Positions 17,888 to 26,834 are shown, numbered from the stretch's first letter. The stretch is 64,000 nucleotides of DNA from Streptomyces griseoincarnatus (GCA_014649575.1 BMTH01000004.1:310001-374000); one strand, 5' to 3'. The notes: a model not told the origin generated them from the sequence alone. Program-made: numbers and translations.

Positions 17888-19378
17888 ATGTCCAAGGCAC
17901 CTTCGACCGGGCGGCCCCTGCTCAACGGGATCGAGGCCTCGGGGACGTTCCCCGTCGAGTACCGATTTGCCCATGCCAAGAACGGCAACCGGCACCTCGT
18001 CGTCGTTTTCGCCAACTTCTCCGCGCCCGACGACTACGGATGGTCCAACGGCGTGTTCGACAACGTACGCGCCAACATTCTCTGGATCCGTGACCGGTTC
18101 GACGGGACGAACAGCTACTACCTGTGCAAGGAGATGGACTACTCCCTGGAGCAGTCCGTCGCCACCCTGATCTTCAACGTCATCGAGGCGCTGTCGCTGA
18201 CTCCCGCCGATGTCACCATGTGGGGCGGCTCGAAGGGGGGGAGCGCAGCCCTGTACTTCGGGCTGCGCTACGGCTTCCGGAACATCGTCTCGATCGTGCC
18301 CCAGTTCCTGATCGGGACGTACGTGAGCACCGTGCACCCGAAGGTCGCCGCGTACATGCTGGGCGAGGGCGTACCGCAGGAGAACGTCCGCGCACTGGAC
18401 GCCCTCCTGCCGGATCTGGTGCGGGCCGAGGTCAACCGGGACGCCAACATCTACCTGCTCTCGTCGCCGCAGGACGAGCAGTACCCGGTGCAGGTGGAGC
18501 CGTTCCTCGGACTGTTCCGGAACTACGGCAACTTCAACTTCCTGTTCAGCGAGTCGCCGTTCATCACGGACCACACCCAGGTCACCCGGCGCAACGTCCC
18601 CGCCCTCATGGGCATCGTCAACCTGCTGGCCGACGGCACACCTCCCCGTCTGGGTTTCGTGCGCAACGGCTACGAGGAGCCCGACCGGGACAGGTCCGCC
18701 ATCGACGCGTACCTCGCCTCGACGTCCCAGCTGAAGGGCCAGGAGACCTTCCCGTCGCCCATGGTCCGCACCCCCGCCTTCAACGAGGAGGTCCCCGTCT
18801 CGGCGGTGCGTCTTGCCGGTGTCGCTCCGGGCGCCGTGCGGGTGAGCCTCTGGGAGAACGGCAAGTTCCTGGCCTCGCCGCCCGTCACCCCCGACGGAAG
18901 CTGGTCTTGGGAGGCGGACAACCCCTGGAAGAAGGGCAAGCACCTGGTCCGGCTGTTCTCCGTGGACGCGCAGGGCTTCCACTCCGAGCGGACCGAGGTC
19001 TCCTTCGTCGTCGTCGACGCGCCCGTGATGCCGCGGGGCGGCGGGGCGCCTGCGGGCGACGGCGCGGCGCCGACGGTGACGGTGCCGGGGGTGCATGAAC
19101 AGGTCATGGACGCCCGCGTGGTGTTCAGGGGGTCCGCTCCGGGCGCGGCGCAGGTCGGTTTCCGTGAGAACGGTGTGCTCCTTGGCGGCGCGATGGTGGC
19201 GCCCGACGGGATGTGGTCCTGGGACTCCGGCTGGGCGTGGGGCGAGGGCGCCCACTTCGTCGAGGTGTTCACCGTGACCGCGAGCGGCGCGGAGTCGCCG
19301 GCCACCCCGGTTCCCTTCACGGTCCTCGGCTTCTCGGCGGGAGCTTCCTCCCCCCTCTCCTACGACGGCGCACGCTGA
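17888..19378 (+). CDS. Asp2-like alpha/beta-hydrolase with two C-terminal Ig-like repeats
   Basis: This 496-residue protein has no signal peptide. Residues 1-260 form an alpha/beta-hydrolase-like domain with nucleophile elbow GGSKGGS (Ser115) and candidate acid and base Asp196 (SSPQDEQY) and His229 (ITDHTQVT). The pattern resembles accessory-Sec Asp2-type proteins, which in Gram-positives have acyl-transfer roles on surface glycoproteins. Residues about 303-378 and 405-482 are two copies of an Ig-like unit sharing PDGxWSW, a W--G-H-V core and F-V-A-G. The domain is paralogous to the gene at 22950-24773 (RIRDRFDG, GSA, LGEGxPQENV, NFNF conserved). ATG at 17888 follows a weak GTGGAG. An acyl hydrolase or acetyltransferase role on cell-surface polymer is inference. 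Confidence 0.75.
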   Translation: MSKAPSTGRPLLNGIEASGTFPVEYRFAHAKNGNRHLVVVFANFSAPDDYGWSNGVFDNVRANILWIRDRFDGTNSYYLCKEMDYSLEQSVATLIFNVIEALSLTPADVTMWGGSKGGSAALYFGLRYGFRNIVSIVPQFLIGTYVSTVHPKVAAYMLGEGVPQENVRALDALLPDLVRAEVNRDANIYLLSSPQDEQYPVQVEPFLGLFRNYGNFNFLFSESPFITDHTQVTRRNVPALMGIVNLLADGTPPRLGFVRNGYEEPDRDRSAIDAYLASTSQLKGQETFPSPMVRTPAFNEEVPVSAVRLAGVAPGAVRVSLWENGKFLASPPVTPDGSWSWEADNPWKKGKHLVRLFSVDAQGFHSERTEVSFVVVDAPVMPRGGGAPAGDGAAPTVTVPGVHEQVMDARVVFRGSAPGAAQVGFRENGVLLGGAMVAPDGMWSWDSGWAWGEGAHFVEVFTVTASGAESPATPVPFTVLGFSAGASSPLSYDGAR

Positions 19379-19389
19379 CACTGACGACG

Positions 19390-19420
19390 AAGGGGCCCCC
19401 GCCCAAGGCGGAGGCCCCTT
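19390..19420. terminator. Bidirectional stem-loop between convergent genes
   Basis: Arms 19390-19403 and 19407-19420 pair over 14 bp with one mismatch and a 3-base loop CAA. It lies between the Asp2-like gene and fadB, which are convergent. Confidence 0.8.
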
Positions 19421-19450
19421 CACGCGTCACGTCCGCGTGTCACACCCGCG

Positions 19451-21580
19451 TCACGCCGGAACCGAAGCGACCCCCGGCTCCAGGAACCGCTTCCCGTTCA
19501 CCCGCTCGGAGACGCCCTCGCGGTCCAGGTACGGCGTGATGCCGCCCAGGTGGAAGGGCCAGCCGGCGCCGGTGATCAGGCACAGGTCGATGTCCTGGGC
19601 CTCGGCGACGACGCCCTCGTCGAGCATCAGGCCGATCTCCTGGGCCACCGCGTCCAGCACCCGTTCGCGGACCTGCTCCTCGGTGAGGACGGTGTCGCCC
19701 TGCTTCAGCAACGCGGCGACCTCCGGGTCCAGCTCGGGCTTGCCCGAGTCGTACACGTAGAAGCCGCGCTTGCCGGCCTCGACGACCGCCTTCAGGTTCG
19801 GGGAGACCGTGAAGCGGTCCGGGAACGCCCGGTTGAGCGTCTCCGAGACGTGCAGGCCGATCGCGGGGCCGACCAGCTCGAGGAGGACCAGCGGGGACAT
19901 CGGCAGGCCGAGCGGCTCCACCGCCTTCTCCGCGACCTCGACGGGCGTGCCCTCGTCGATGACGTTCTGGATCTCGCCCATGAAGCGGGTCAGGATGCGG
20001 TTGACGACGAACGCCGGGGCGTCCTTCACCAGCACCGCGGTCTTCTTCAGCTTCTTGGCGACACCGAACGCCGTGGCCAGCGACGCGTCGTCCGTCTTCT
20101 CGCCGCGCACGATCTCCAGCAGCGGGAGGACGGCGACCGGGTTGAAGAAGTGGAAGCCGACGACCCGCTCGGGGTGCCGCAGCTTCGACGCCATCTCCGA
20201 GACCGACAGCGAGGAGGTGTTGGTGGCGAGGATCGCGTGCGCCGGGGCGACCGCCTCGACCTCCGCGAACACCTGCTGCTTGACGCCCATCTCCTCGAAC
20301 ACGGCCTCGATGACGAAGTCCGCGTCCGCGAAGCCCTCGGCCTTGTCCAGCACACCGGTGACCAGGGCCTTCAGGCGGTTGGCCTTGTCCTGGTTGATCC
20401 GGCCCTTGCCGAGCAGCTTGTCGATCTCGGCGTGGACGTAGCCGACGCCCTTGTCGATGCGTTCCTGGTCGATGTCGGTCAGGACGACCGGCACCTCGAG
20501 GCGGCGCAGGAACAGCAGCGCGAGCTGGGAGGCCATCAGACCGGCGCCGACGACGCCGACCTTGGTGACCGGACGGGCCAGGTTCTTGTCCGGGGCGCCC
20601 GCGGGACGCTTGCCGCGCTTCTGCACCAGGTTGAACGCGTAGATGCCGGCGCGCAGTTCACCGCCCATGATCAGGTCGGCGAGCGCCCGGTCCTCGGCGT
20701 CGTAGCCCTTCTGCAGGTCGCCGTCCTTGGCGGCGGCGATGATGTCCAGGGCGCGGTAGGCGGCCGGGGCCGCGCCGTGCACCTTGGAGTCGGCGATGAA
20801 GCGGCCCTTGGCGACGGCCTGGTCCCAGGCCTCGCCGCGGTCGATCGCCGGACGCTCGACCGTGATCTCGCCCTTGAGGACGGACGCGGTCCAGATCAGC
20901 GACTGCTCCAGGAAGTCCGCGCCCTCGAACAGCGCGTCCGCGATGCCGAGTTCGTAGACCTGCTTGCCCTTGAGCTGACGGTTCTGGTTGAGGCTGTTCT
21001 CGATGATCACCGAGACGGCCTTCTCCGCGCCGATCAGGTTCGGCAGCAGGGTGCAGCCGCCCCAGCCGGGCACCAGGCCGAGGAAGACCTCGGGCAGCGA
21101 GAACGCGGGCAGCGCCGCGGACACCGTGCGGTAGGTGCAGTGCAGACCGACCTCGACGCCACCGCCCATGGAGGCGCCGTTGTAGTACGCGAAGGTCGGC
21201 ACGGCCAGCTTCGACAGCCGCTTGAAGACGTCGTGGCCGCCCTTGCCGATGGCCAGCGCGTCCTCGTGGCGCTTCAGCAGCTCGACGCCCTTGAGGTCGG
21301 CGCCGACCGCGAAGATGAACGGCTTGCCGGTGACGCCGACGCCGACGATCTCGCCGTCCGCGGCCTCCTTCTCGACCTGGTCGATCGCGGCGTCGATGTT
21401 CGCCAGCGACTGCGGGCCGAGGGTGGTCGGCTTGGTGTGGTCGTGGCCGTTGTCCAGGGTGATCAGGGCGAAGCGCCCAGCACCCAGCGGCAGGTCGAAG
21501 TGGCGCACGTGCGCCTGCGTGACGACCTCGCCCGGGAACAGCTCGGCCGCACCCTTCAAAAGCTCAGCGGTGGTGCTCAC
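19451..21580 (-). CDS. fadB: Fatty-acid oxidation multifunctional protein: enoyl-CoA hydratase / 3-hydroxyacyl-CoA dehydrogenase
   Basis: This 709-residue fusion performs the hydration and NAD-dependent dehydrogenation steps of beta-oxidation. The N-terminal crotonase domain has FDLPLGAGRFALITLDN, GVGVTGKPFIFAVGADL, YNGASMGGGVEVGLHC and LVPGWGGCTLLPNLIG. The middle 3HCDH domain begins VGVVGAGLMASQLALLFLRR (a Rossmann motif with A where G is usual) and includes VGFHFFNPVAVLPLLEIVRG (His-Asn of the catalytic set). The C-terminal 3HCDH domain repeats follow. The GTG start at 21580 overlaps the fadA stop by 4 bases, so the two subunits are translationally coupled. Any regulator is outside the window. 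Confidence 0.96.
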   Translation of the reverse strand: MSTTAELLKGAAELFPGEVVTQAHVRHFDLPLGAGRFALITLDNGHDHTKPTTLGPQSLANIDAAIDQVEKEAADGEIVGVGVTGKPFIFAVGADLKGVELLKRHEDALAIGKGGHDVFKRLSKLAVPTFAYYNGASMGGGVEVGLHCTYRTVSAALPAFSLPEVFLGLVPGWGGCTLLPNLIGAEKAVSVIIENSLNQNRQLKGKQVYELGIADALFEGADFLEQSLIWTASVLKGEITVERPAIDRGEAWDQAVAKGRFIADSKVHGAAPAAYRALDIIAAAKDGDLQKGYDAEDRALADLIMGGELRAGIYAFNLVQKRGKRPAGAPDKNLARPVTKVGVVGAGLMASQLALLFLRRLEVPVVLTDIDQERIDKGVGYVHAEIDKLLGKGRINQDKANRLKALVTGVLDKAEGFADADFVIEAVFEEMGVKQQVFAEVEAVAPAHAILATNTSSLSVSEMASKLRHPERVVGFHFFNPVAVLPLLEIVRGEKTDDASLATAFGVAKKLKKTAVLVKDAPAFVVNRILTRFMGEIQNVIDEGTPVEVAEKAVEPLGLPMSPLVLLELVGPAIGLHVSETLNRAFPDRFTVSPNLKAVVEAGKRGFYVYDSGKPELDPEVAALLKQGDTVLTEEQVRERVLDAVAQEIGLMLDEGVVAEAQDIDLCLITGAGWPFHLGGITPYLDREGVSERVNGKRFLEPGVASVPA

Positions 21581-22794
21581 TTGTCCCCCTCGAAGTGCGG
21601 GTTCTCCCAGATGACGGTCGCGCCCATGCCGAAGCCGACGCACATGGTGGTCAGGCCGTAGCGGACGTGCGGCTGCTCCTCGAACTGGCGGGCCAGCTGC
21701 GTCATCAGGCGGACGCCGGAGGAGGCCAGCGGGTGGCCGAACGCGATGGCGCCGCCGTACTGGTTGACCCGGGCGTCGTCGTCGGCGATGCCGTAGTGCT
21801 CCAGGAACGCGAGGACCTGGACGGCGAAGGCCTCGTTGATCTCGAACAGGCCGATGTCGTCGATGGACAGGCCCGCCTGCGCGAGCGCCTTCTCCGTGGC
21901 CGGGATCGGGCCGTAGCCCATGACCTCGGGCTCCACCCCGGCGAAGGAGTAGGAGACCAGGCGCATCTTCACCGGCAGCCCGTTCTCGCGGGCGAAGTCC
22001 TCGGAGGCGATGACCGAGGCGGTGGCGCCGTCGTTCAGACCGGCCGCGTTGCCCGCGGTGACCCGGCCGTGCACGCGGAACGGCGTCTTCAGACCCGCCA
22101 GGTTCTCCAGCGTGGTGCCCGGGCGCATCGGCTCGTCGGCCGTGACCAGGCCCCAGCCGGTCTCGCCGCCCTCGGGCGAGGTGCGGCGCACGGAGACCGG
22201 CACCAGGTCGGCCTGGATCTTGCCGTTGGCGTACGCCTTGGCGGCCTTCTCCTGGGAGCGCACCGCGTACTCGTCGGCGCGCTGCTTGGTGATGCTCGGG
22301 TAGCGGTCGTGCAGGTTCTCCGCGGTCATGCCCATGAACAGGGCGGACTCGTCGACCAGCTTCTCGGAGACGAACCGCGGGTTCGGGTCCACGCCCTCGC
22401 CCATCGGGTGGCGGCCCATGTGCTCGACACCGCCCGCGATGGCGACGTCGTACGCGCCGAAGGCGACGGAGCCGGCCACCGTGGTGACGGCGGTCAGGGC
22501 GCCGGCGCACATGCGGTCGATGGAGTAGCCCGGCACCGACTGCGGCAGACCCGCGAGGATGCCCGCCGTACGGCCGATGGTCAGGCCCTGGTCGCCGATC
22601 TGCGTGGTCGCGGCGACGGCGACCTCGTCGATCTTCTTCGGGTCGAGACCCGGGTTGCGGCGCAGCAGCTCCCGGATCGCCTTGACGACGAGGTCATCGG
22701 CACGGGTCTCGTGGTAGATGCCCTTCGGGCCCGCCTTGCCGAACGGGGTACGGACGCCGTCGACGAAGACGACGTCCCTGACGGTACGAGGCAC
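21577..22794 (-). CDS. fadA: Acetyl-CoA C-acyltransferase (3-ketoacyl-CoA thiolase)
   Basis: This 405-residue thiolase is the thiolytic step of beta-oxidation and forms a trifunctional complex with FadB. Family motifs: the nucleophile in SIDRMCAGALTAV, GGVEHMGRHPMG, NEAFAVQVLAFL, GGAIAFGHPLASSGVRL, and the second Cys in TTMCVGFGMG. GTG at 22794 is preceded by GGAGGAG. It is the first gene of the fadAB operon; promoter elements upstream are not clear. It is upstream of fadB with a 4-base overlap. Confidence 0.96.
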   Translation of the reverse strand: MPRTVRDVVFVDGVRTPFGKAGPKGIYHETRADDLVVKAIRELLRRNPGLDPKKIDEVAVAATTQIGDQGLTIGRTAGILAGLPQSVPGYSIDRMCAGALTAVTTVAGSVAFGAYDVAIAGGVEHMGRHPMGEGVDPNPRFVSEKLVDESALFMGMTAENLHDRYPSITKQRADEYAVRSQEKAAKAYANGKIQADLVPVSVRRTSPEGGETGWGLVTADEPMRPGTTLENLAGLKTPFRVHGRVTAGNAAGLNDGATASVIASEDFARENGLPVKMRLVSYSFAGVEPEVMGYGPIPATEKALAQAGLSIDDIGLFEINEAFAVQVLAFLEHYGIADDDARVNQYGGAIAFGHPLASSGVRLMTQLARQFEEQPHVRYGLTTMCVGFGMGATVIWENPHFEGDK

Positions 22795-22896
22795 GATGGC
22801 TCTCCTCCAGGTACGGGATGCTGAGCGCTTGCTTACGGCCCATGCTACTTGCGGGTAACGTCACTGCACACCCCCGTCGGCCGGAGCGGCGAACAT

Positions 22897-22934
22897 CACA
22901 CGACCGGCCCCCGCGGGCGGGGGCCGGTCGTGTG
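22897..22934 (-). terminator. 17-bp perfect stem-loop downstream of the Asp2-like paralogue
   Basis: The arms at 22897-22913 and 22918-22934 are perfectly complementary with a CGGG loop. It lies 15 bases after the stop of the minus-strand gene at 22950 and upstream of fadA, so it insulates fadAB from read-through. Confidence 0.82.
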
Positions 22935-22949
22935 AGGTCCACGGCGGTG

Positions 22950-24773
22950 CTACGACCGCCAGAGCCGCCGTCGCAGGCCCCGGCGCAGCCGCGCCCGGGT
23001 GCTGACCCGCTCGTTCCGGCCGGAGATCCGGCGGGCCACCGAGGCGGCCCGGTTCTCCCGCACCTCCAGCTCACCGGCCTGGTGCGCGAACAGCCCGCCG
23101 CCGGTGCTCATCGCGATCTGAGCCGTGTACGTCCCGGGCGGCACGTCGGAGAGGTCCACGCCCTCCTTGTCCACCGAGGTGAAGTACCCGAAGGAGTACG
23201 AGCCGAAGTCGCCCGGCGCCATGAGCGGGCGCACCTTGTCCTCCCGCTTCACCGCCTTGAGCGCGACGGTGTGCGTGCCGGCCTCGCCGCGCAGCGTGAG
23301 GTAGTACGTCGAGTGGGTCGCGCGGTCCGCGTTGCGGCCGGGGAGGAAGAAGACGCCGTACACCCGGAGCTTCGGGCCCTCCATCGCGAACCGCTTCAGC
23401 GCGAACACGGACCCGCCGGGGCCGGCCGCCGTGAGATCGCGCTTGATCACCCGGACGCTCTTCGCGTCACCTCTGAGGACCACCTCGCGCCCCCCGGAGG
23501 CGGCGCGCCGGTCGATCGCCCGGTAGGCGACCAGCGGCACCCTGCGGTCGATGTCCTCGCTCTCGCTGGTCACCCGGGCGAACACGTCGTACACGCCGTC
23601 GGGCAGGGTGTCGAACAGCTCCCGCGCCTCGCAGGTGAAGCCGCCGTCCTTGTAGGACGCGAAGTGGGTGTCGAAGTACTTCAGGTACAGCTGGTCCACC
23701 GGCACGGTCTTCGCGTCGGCCACCCACGCCTGCTCGTCGCGGACCAGCACCAGCTGCTTGGTCTCCCGCGCGCCGGCCTCCTCGCCCTGCTCGGCGGAGA
23801 CACCGGGCAGGAAGGCGTGCCCGGACAGGGTTGCCTGCTCGGGGGTGAGCTGCGCGGCGGTCAGCACGCCCGCCGCCGCGTCCCGCGCCCGCAGATCCGC
23901 CAGGTGCTCGGTGGCGGCGTCCTCGTCCACCTCGTTGGAGCCGATCTGCACCTCGCCGAACCGCGGCACCGTGCCCTCGGTCAGCGCGTAGATGACACTG
24001 AGGATCACCGAGAGGCCCTGCCGTGTCACCTCCGCGTGCTTGACCAGGGCGGGCGATTCCACCATGAAGAAGTTGAAGTTGGAGTACTTCCGCAGGGCCG
24101 GGAGGAAATGGACGACGTGTTCCTCGTACTGGTAGTCCTTCGTCGAGGAGAACAGGTAGATGTTCCGGTCCAGATCGGTGGTCTCGGCCAGCAGCTCCGG
24201 GAGCACCGAGTCGAGCCGGTCCACGTTCTCCTGCGGCTGCCCCTCGCCGAGGACCCACTCGCCGAGCACGCCGTGCCCCTGCGAGTAGCTGCCGATGAAG
24301 TACTGCGGCGTGGAGGCGACGATGTGCCGGTAGCCGTACTTCAGCGCGTAGAAAATGGCGGCGCTGCCGCCTTTCGAGGAACCGGCGAGAACCACCGTCT
24401 CCCGCGCCAGGCCCAGCTTTTCCCGGTAGTGGGTAATCAGTTCCTCGACGGCGTCCGAAACGGAGAAGTCCATGGCCCGCGCCACGTAGTACGACGGGCC
24501 TCCGTCGAACCGGTCGCGGATTCTCAGCACGTTGCACTGGACGCCTGAAAGGGCGGCGCCGAATCCGTACTTGGAGCCGACGGAGGAAAACACCACGAGC
24601 AGGTTGCCGTGGTCACCCGCAGCGGGTGTGAACTCGTACTCGATCTCCCAGTTGCCGTATTTCTCCACACGTATCGCAGGCGTGCGGATCGTCGCTGTCC
24701 TGTAGTTTTCGGACGTGTGGGGGAGTGTGTCCGAATGCTGCGGGTTGGCCGGGCGGACCTGGGTGGGTTCCAT
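22950..24773 (-). CDS. Asp2-like alpha/beta-hydrolase, second paralogue
   Basis: This 607-residue protein without signal peptide shares its N-terminal half with the gene at 17888: NVLRIRDRFDGGPSYYVARAMDFS, nucleophile elbow AGSSKGGSA (Ser133), SSTKDYQYEE (Asp213) and VKHAEVTRQG (His246). The C-terminal half is different from its paralogue, with no Ig-like PDGxWSW repeats. It contains beta-rich segments such as LRVYGVFFLPGRNADRATHSTYYLTL and ends in a strongly basic tail rich in Arg. That tail may bind an anionic membrane or polymer. ATG at 24773 has a weak AAGGGG about 10 bases upstream. It is followed by a strong terminator. An esterase or acyltransferase role on envelope polymers is inferred. 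Confidence 0.72.
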   Translation of the reverse strand: MEPTQVRPANPQHSDTLPHTSENYRTATIRTPAIRVEKYGNWEIEYEFTPAAGDHGNLLVVFSSVGSKYGFGAALSGVQCNVLRIRDRFDGGPSYYVARAMDFSVSDAVEELITHYREKLGLARETVVLAGSSKGGSAAIFYALKYGYRHIVASTPQYFIGSYSQGHGVLGEWVLGEGQPQENVDRLDSVLPELLAETTDLDRNIYLFSSTKDYQYEEHVVHFLPALRKYSNFNFFMVESPALVKHAEVTRQGLSVILSVIYALTEGTVPRFGEVQIGSNEVDEDAATEHLADLRARDAAAGVLTAAQLTPEQATLSGHAFLPGVSAEQGEEAGARETKQLVLVRDEQAWVADAKTVPVDQLYLKYFDTHFASYKDGGFTCEARELFDTLPDGVYDVFARVTSESEDIDRRVPLVAYRAIDRRAASGGREVVLRGDAKSVRVIKRDLTAAGPGGSVFALKRFAMEGPKLRVYGVFFLPGRNADRATHSTYYLTLRGEAGTHTVALKAVKREDKVRPLMAPGDFGSYSFGYFTSVDKEGVDLSDVPPGTYTAQIAMSTGGGLFAHQAGELEVRENRAASVARRISGRNERVSTRARLRRGLRRRLWRS

Positions 24774-25326
24774 GAAATGGTGCCCCTTGTTCCTGTCAGA
24801 GATTTTCCGTTCGGAGTTCGGGCCGCTCCGCAGGAAACTCCTCCGACGTGGGGTGCGGGCGTTTTCGCAGGAAGAGCAGCCGGGACGAGGCTAACCCATG
24901 TCCCCGCCGCGGAGCGAGAGGCGGACCTGTGCCCCGTTCCACGTATTCCCGATCACCGTCGACGCACGCGGACAGTGCGCCGGAATTCAGGTCAAGCGCC
25001 CCTGTCAACAGCTCACTTCCCCGGGGCGTCGGCCTCCGGGTGCGACCCCGGACCGTCGCCGGCGGGCATTCCGGACAAGGTACGCGCCACCTCCCGTCGG
25101 CGTGCTCACGCGCGCCAGTAACCGCGCCGGAGCAGCACCGCCAGGGCACGATCTCGATCCGGCCGAGCAGCATCAGCGCACCGAGGATCACCTTGGACGC
25201 CCTGCCGAGCGGTGCCTACGAGCTCGTGGCACGGGGGCGAAGCACCCGCCCGGCATGCGCGCCGGGGGTGGGACGGGGGCGCGAGCGGCGTCGTGGGCCG
25301 GCTCGTCGTTCCGGGACGCGGCGGTG
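24774..25326. other. 553-bp region with no intact gene
   Basis: It lies between the Asp2-like paralogue and the ribonuclease D-like gene, both on the minus strand. The part next to 24773 is lower in GC and should hold that gene's promoter. The part from 25106 carries the relic of a TrkH-type C-terminus, listed separately. Open frames here lack ribosome-binding sites and recognisable domains. Confidence 0.55.
25106..25205 (-). pseudogene. C-terminal relic of a TrkH-type potassium transporter
   Basis: Read on the minus strand, one frame gives SKVILGALMLLGRIEIVP and the next frame gives LAVLLRRGYWRA followed by a stop at 25106. Joined across a one-base deletion near 25141-25150, this matches the typical end of TrkH/KtrB K+ transporters, where the final helix reads like LMLLGRLEI-PVLVLL and the protein ends in an aromatic-Arg tail. 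No other part of TrkH is recognisable upstream before the rnd-like gene. The missing base falls in a C-rich run, so a sequencing error is possible for the frameshift, but not for the absent body of the gene. Confidence 0.6.
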
Positions 25327-26607
25327 TCAGCCCGTCAGGGCCGCCACCAGGACCGGGGTCACCTGTTCCACCTGCCAGGCCCGGGCGCCGTGGGACGTCA
25401 GGGCCGCGGCGACCGTCCCGGAGGTCGCCGGGGCCGGCGGCTCCCAGCAGATCCGGCGCACGGTGTCCGGCGTGATCAGGTTCTCCGCGGGCATGTTCAG
25501 CCGCTCCGCGAGCGCGGTCACGCCCGCCCGCGCGGCCGACAGCCGGGCCGCGGCCGCCGGGTCCTTGTCGGCCCAGGCGCGCGGCGGCGGGGGACCGGTC
25601 ACCGGCTGGCCCGGCTGGGGCAGCCGGTCCTCGCTCAGCGCCTTCGCCCGGTCGACGGCCGCCTGCCACTGCTCGAGCTGGCGGCGGCCCACCCGCTGGC
25701 CGAAGCCGTTCAGCGCGGCCAGGGCGTGCGGGCCGGACGGCATGGCGAGGGCGGCCTCGACGATCGCCGCGTCGGACAGCACCTTGCCGGGGGAGACGTC
25801 ACGGCGCCGGGCGATCCGGTCCCGTGTCTGCCACAGCTCCCGTACGACGGCCATCTGCCGGCGGCGGCGGACCTTGTGCATGCCCGACGTACGGCGCCAG
25901 GGGTCCTTGCGGGGCTCCGGCGGCGGTGCCGAGGCGATCGCGTCGAACTCCTGCCGCGCCCAGTCCAGCTTGCCCTGCCGGTCCAGCTCCTTCTCCAGCG
26001 CGTCCCGCAGGTCGACCAGCAGCTCGACGTCGAGGGCGGCGTACCGCAGCCACGGCTCGGGCAGCGGGCGCGTGGACCAGTCGACGGCCGAGTGGCCCTT
26101 CTCCAGCAGGTAGCCGAGCACGCTCTCCACCATCGCGCCGAGGCCGACCCGGGGGAACCCGGCCAGCCGGCCCGCCAGCTCGGTGTCGAAGAGCCGCGTC
26201 GGCGCCATGCCTATCTCGCGCAGGCAGGGCAGGTCCTGGGTGGCGGCGTGCAGCACCCACTCCACACCGGACAGCGCCCCGTTCAGAGCGGACAGATCGG
26301 GGCAGGCGACCGGGTCGATCAGCGCCGTGCCCGCGCCCTCGCGCCGGAGCTGGACGAGGTAGGCGCGCTGTCCGTAGCGGTAGCCCGAGGCGCGCTCGGC
26401 GTCCACGGCGACGGGTCCGCGGCCAGCGGCGAAGGCGGCGACCACCTCGGCGAGCGCGGCCTCGTCGGCCACCACGGGCGGGATGCCCTCGCGGGGCTCC
26501 AGCAGGGGGATCGGCGCCTGTTCAGCAGAGGATCCGCCGTCGTCCGGAGGGGCGCCTCCGGTGGTGCGCAGTGAACTGTCTGCTGCGGTGTCGTGGGCGT
26601 CGGTCAC
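25327..26607 (-). CDS. rnd: Ribonuclease D-like 3'-5' exonuclease with HRDC domain
   Basis: This 426-residue cytosolic RNA exonuclease has a DEDDy domain at about residues 40-220: VAVDAERASGYRYG (Asp and Glu of motif I), WVLHAATQDLPCL (motif II Asp) and YAALDVELLVDL (motif III, Tyr and Asp four residues apart). A nucleic-acid-binding HRDC domain follows at about 245-320 (LWQTRDRIARRRDVSPGKVL). The last 100 residues are specific to actinomycetes. ATG at 26607 is the first start; it is followed directly by a disordered acidic stretch. Role in tRNA or stable RNA 3' maturation is from the family. Confidence 0.92.
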   Translation of the reverse strand: MTDAHDTAADSSLRTTGGAPPDDGGSSAEQAPIPLLEPREGIPPVVADEAALAEVVAAFAAGRGPVAVDAERASGYRYGQRAYLVQLRREGAGTALIDPVACPDLSALNGALSGVEWVLHAATQDLPCLREIGMAPTRLFDTELAGRLAGFPRVGLGAMVESVLGYLLEKGHSAVDWSTRPLPEPWLRYAALDVELLVDLRDALEKELDRQGKLDWARQEFDAIASAPPPEPRKDPWRRTSGMHKVRRRRQMAVVRELWQTRDRIARRRDVSPGKVLSDAAIVEAALAMPSGPHALAALNGFGQRVGRRQLEQWQAAVDRAKALSEDRLPQPGQPVTGPPPPRAWADKDPAAAARLSAARAGVTALAERLNMPAENLITPDTVRRICWEPPAPATSGTVAAALTSHGARAWQVEQVTPVLVAALTG

Positions 26608-26730
26608 CTGTCAAGAGTATCCGTACGGGCCGCTACCCGGCCCGCCCCTCCACCCGGTGACCGCGCCGACCAGCGAGAACAGGCCGCCGCCGGTTCCCGC
26701 GCGTCTCCTCGCGCGGGCGGGGGCGCGAGA

Positions 26731-26762
26731 GCGCCCGCCGACGCGGGGGCATCGGCGGGCGC
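26731..26762 (-). terminator. Stem-loop after the orphan regulator gene
   Basis: An 11-bp perfect stem (26731-26741 with 26752-26762) and a 10-base loop lie about 70 bases after the stop of the minus-strand regulator at 26835, and before the rnd-like gene. Confidence 0.6.
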
Positions 26763-26834
26763 GGGCAGCAGGAGGTCGGGACGGGTCGGAGGACGGCTCG
26801 GGGAGGTGCGGGGACGGTTCGGCGGGAGGAGGGG

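Noticed and set aside
19451..22824. Long plus-strand frames opposite fadB and fadA
   Set aside because: They have no ribosome-binding sites or domains and mirror the codon bias of the true minus-strand genes.
24796..25191. A 131-residue minus-strand frame as a real gene
   Set aside because: Its beginning is the TrkH relic, then the frame runs into random Arg/Pro-rich sequence. There is no ribosome-binding site.
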